64,000 nucleotides of DNA from VXNE01 sp965261535 (GTDB lineage: Bacteria; Pseudomonadota; Gammaproteobacteria; Pseudomonadales; Azotimanducaceae), in assembly GCA_965261535.1 (NCBI GenBank), contig OZ253469.1, positions 2,294,001-2,358,000 of the forward strand, in the 5' to 3' direction. The notes below the pieces were generated by a model. It searched no databases and was not told the origin of the DNA. It saw nothing but the letters and a program-made list of their open reading frames with translations. This document shows, one piece after another, positions 61,877-64,000 of this stretch. The first letter of the stretch is position 1. Each line of letters begins with the position of its first letter. The translations under genes were made by a program, and so were the position numbers.

Positions 61877-62583
61877 CTCGCTTTTGCTTCCACTTGAGCT
61901 CGCGTGAGCATTCCGTCCAACAGGCTAAGCTGAGTGTCAATGCGATCATCAACCGAGCTTCGCCTGTCATCATAGCGGGTTTGGCAGAACACGAAAAAGT
62001 CACCCATGTTGACGGTAACGCTAGCAGATGACCGCCAACTCTGCCCCGGATTACTGATCTCTATGGAGACGACAGGATGGTCTTCCGTTGCCCCGAACTC
62101 AGCGGGATTCAAACGAACATTCGCGGCGGCAACGCTGCTTAGATGTCCAGAAGCGTCTCCTTCAGCCGTTAGTCGGAGGGAGGTTGTAATCGTCTCGGTT
62201 TGAATGACCACATCGGCACAGGATTTGTTTAGGGCTTCTGTAATCAAATCGATGCACTTCTTGCAAATGTCGAAGTCTTCCCTGATGGCGTTCAAGTTGG
62301 AGAAGTCCAACGCCGCCCGTACTGGCGTCAGGTTGATGGATGCGTTGCCGCCGAACATCGTAATCCGCAAGCCGGCTTCCGACTGCAACCCGTTTGGCGA
62401 AACATGCATATCGGCCGTTTGCAGCGCAAATGGATACTCCGCCCGGACGCCCGTATAGATGCGCTGCTGCAGTTCCGGCGCTTTAGTTACAGATCGAACA
62501 ACGGCACGGCGAATTCCGCCGCATACCCGATACTCATCCACCCGAGGGTCGCCTTCATTTCTGGTGCCTAGACCTACCAACAA
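61873..62583 (-). CDS. Hypothetical protein, first gene of the MbcA/ParS-like unit
   Basis: Up to 236 residues, not recognised. It has regular alternating hydrophobic stretches (LRITMFGGNASINLTPVRAALDF, VVIQTETITTSLRLTAEGD, HPVVSIEISNPG) suggesting a beta-rich fold, and a helical segment with DFDICKKCIDLITEALNK in between. The opening codon is uncertain (TTG 62583). It overlaps the next gene by 4 bp and could be the effector that the antitoxin-like protein controls; this is a guess. Confidence 0.5.
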   Translation of the reverse strand: MLVGLGTRNEGDPRVDEYRVCGGIRRAVVRSVTKAPELQQRIYTGVRAEYPFALQTADMHVSPNGLQSEAGLRITMFGGNASINLTPVRAALDFSNLNAIREDFDICKKCIDLITEALNKSCADVVIQTETITTSLRLTAEGDASGHLSSVAAANVRLNPAEFGATEDHPVVSIEISNPGQSWRSSASVTVNMGDFFVFCQTRYDDRRSSVDDRIDTQLSLLDGMLTRAQVEAKAR

Positions 62584-62921
62584 TCATCGAGGCGGTCCCT
62601 TGAAACGATATGGGTATTCCGCTGCTTGGTTCAAGCGCCGCGGGACGAGTCGCTCCGTTAGAAGCTCGCCCACATCCGCGCCTGAACTTGCCAAATCGTA
62701 CTGCTTCGCAAAGTCATTTCACCAAGTTCACCGCCCCATTGTAGCGTGTCCCCGCTGTGCCCAAGCTTTCTCCGATGGTAGATGTAGTGACGAGGCTCTC
62801 ACGCTTGGAGGCACAGGTCGGATTGATTCGGGGCCCAATGCGTCGAGTAAAAAGATTCCTTCCGCAGACAGGCGACTTGTCGCATCATCGGCGACCATTG
62901 CGCGTAACGAAAGGAGACGCC

Positions 62922-63884
62922 ATGTCTCTCGGAATCAAGCCCTTCGAGCGCGGCTTGCACGATCTCGGGTCCGGCGGCTACGCATGGCTGCAACCCGACG
63001 GAGGCTGGGGCTGGAGCAACGCCGGGCTGATCGTTTCCCAAGGCCAAGCGCTGCTCGTCGACACCCTGTTCGACGTCAGGCTGACGCACGAAATGCTCAA
63101 TGCCATGCGCGCAGCCGACCGCGCGGCGGCTCACATCGACACCCTCGTCAATACGCACGCCAATGGCGACCACTGCAATGGCAACGAACTCGTCGCGGAC
63201 GCCGAGATCATCTCTTCCCGGGCGACTGCGGAGGAACTCGCGAGCGAGTCGCCCGAACGACTTGCCGAGATGATGCGGCGCGCGCCGGATATGGGGGAGG
63301 TCGGCGAGTTCCTGCAGTACTGCTTTCAGGATTTCGACTTCGAAAACATACGACAGACGCTACCAACGCGTACCTTCGAAGACACGCTGCGAATCGCCTG
63401 CGGCGACAAGGATATCGTGCTGAAGCAGGCAGGCCCTTGCCATACGCGGGGCGACATTCTCGTCCATGTCCCGGCGGACAAGCTGATGTTCACCGGCGAC
63501 ATCCTGTTCGTGGAGGGCCACCCGATCCTCTGGGCGGGCCCGGTAGGCAACTGGATCGACGCGTGCGATTACATGCTCGGCCTCGAACTGGAGACGATCG
63601 TTCCCGGACATGGCCCGATCACGGATCATCGCGGTGTCCGGGCGGTCCGGGACTATCTCGTTTATGTGCGCGACGAGGCACGGAAACGGTTCGACGCCGG
63701 CATGCCGATCTACGACGCCGCCATGGACATCTCCATGACGGACTACGACGCGTGGGGCGACGGCGAACGCATCGTCGTCAACGTCGCAACGCTCTATCGC
63801 GAATTCGGAGACGCAGCACCCAGTGCCGGACCCGCGGAGTTGTTCGCCCTTATGGCGAAGATCCACAAGGCGCGCCGCCGCTAG
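62922..63884 (+). CDS. MBL-fold metallo-hydrolase
   Basis: A 320-residue metallo-beta-lactamase-fold protein. The metal motif is NTHANGDHCNGN, where the middle histidine of HxHxDH is Asn, a variant common in one branch of the family. GPCHTRGDILVHVP, FTGDILFVEGHPI and IVPGHGPITD supply the remaining ligands. ATG 62922 follows AAGGAGACGCC. Substrate unknown; a thioester or lactone hydrolase is plausible. Confidence 0.87.
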   Translation: MSLGIKPFERGLHDLGSGGYAWLQPDGGWGWSNAGLIVSQGQALLVDTLFDVRLTHEMLNAMRAADRAAAHIDTLVNTHANGDHCNGNELVADAEIISSRATAEELASESPERLAEMMRRAPDMGEVGEFLQYCFQDFDFENIRQTLPTRTFEDTLRIACGDKDIVLKQAGPCHTRGDILVHVPADKLMFTGDILFVEGHPILWAGPVGNWIDACDYMLGLELETIVPGHGPITDHRGVRAVRDYLVYVRDEARKRFDAGMPIYDAAMDISMTDYDAWGDGERIVVNVATLYREFGDAAPSAGPAELFALMAKIHKARRR

Positions 63885-63908
63885 CTGATACAAATTCCCG
63901 AGGTCGCT

Positions 63909-64000
63909 TCACACAAACGTCGCAAGCTCCCCCAATCCATAACGTTCCAGCACGGGAACCTGCGCGTCCGGCGCGGGATAGCCGGCAACGACCAGGACAT
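63909..64000 (-). CDS. C-terminal end of an unidentified gene
   Basis: The last 29 codons of a minus-strand frame, ending LERYGLGELATFV and TGA at 63909-63911, run in from beyond the window. It contains GYPAPDAQVPVLERYG. Too short to assign. Convergent with the MBL-fold gene. Confidence 0.45.
   Translation of the reverse strand, partial: VLVVAGYPAPDAQVPVLERYGLGELATFV

Overview
The window looks like a chromosomal segment of a GC-rich member of the Pseudomonadota, most likely a gammaproteobacterium. I infer this from the complete F1Fo ATP synthase operon in the order parB-atpIBEFHAGDC with an Escherichia-like c subunit, a ubiquinone-type UbiA, a three-part PntAA/PntAB/PntB transhydrogenase, and GlmU-GlmS-UvrD housekeeping genes. 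TRAP uptake, acyl-CoA metabolism and oxidative phosphorylation point to an aerobic organism living on organic acids and acyl compounds. The many insertion sequences and broken genes suggest a genome under relaxed selection or in a mobile-element-rich niche; that is inference.

Layout. 1-5517: acyl-CoA metabolism (DUF35-type zinc-ribbon protein, acyl-CoA ligase, divergent acyl-CoA dehydrogenase), an acetoacetate-decarboxylase-like protein and a dicarboxylate:cation symporter. 5670-9213: a compact three-gene cassette, AAA ATPase + duplicated PD-(D/E)XK-like protein + nitrilase-superfamily protein; this is the best candidate here for an undescribed (defence-like) system. 9273-19126: rubredoxin, ubiA with a TRAP permease pair, a convergent TRAP binding protein, then uvrD, glmS and glmU on the minus strand.

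19229-28291 is a defence and mobile-element island. It holds an MT-A70 methyltransferase and its BglII-family restriction endonuclease gene. That gene is split by two independent insertions: a 318-bp MITE-like element with a 6-bp target duplication, and an IS66-type element with an 8-bp duplication that carries a D12 adenine methylase as passenger. Taking out both insertions restores one uninterrupted 197-codon frame that ends on the methyltransferase start. Next come a DUF433 protein, a C5-cytosine methyltransferase with a truncated Eco29kI/GIY-YIG-like endonuclease fused to a HigB remnant, an intact HigA antitoxin, and an intact DarT-DarG pair.

28298-32197 is a chimeric transposon: the left part of one ISKra4-type element, an IS21 fragment, and the right part of a second ISKra4-type element. 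It is still flanked by an 8-bp duplication, one copy of which was hit by the second MITE. After a frameshifted GST come the atp operon and parB (32850-40935), an intact ISKra4-type element (41023-42864) abutting another short inverted-repeat element (42865-43114), a large lipoprotein fusing FG-GAP repeats to a vanadium-haloperoxidase-like domain, a frameshifted leucine-rich-repeat lipoprotein, and a third, broken ISKra4-type element (48496-50342).

50495-55685 carries two oligopeptide-type ABC ATPases followed by a tight cluster: a diiron ferritin-like protein, a paralogue that has lost its metal glutamates, two mutually related small proteins and an FmdB-type zinc ribbon. This is probably an uncharacterised multicomponent oxidase or oxygenase. 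56575-59575 is pntAA-pntAB-pntB, followed by an SDR oxidoreductase, an orphan Phd/YefM antitoxin, a CBS-domain remnant, a three-gene unit with an MbcA/ParS/Xre-type protein, and an MBL-fold hydrolase. No rRNA, tRNA or CRISPR array was seen.
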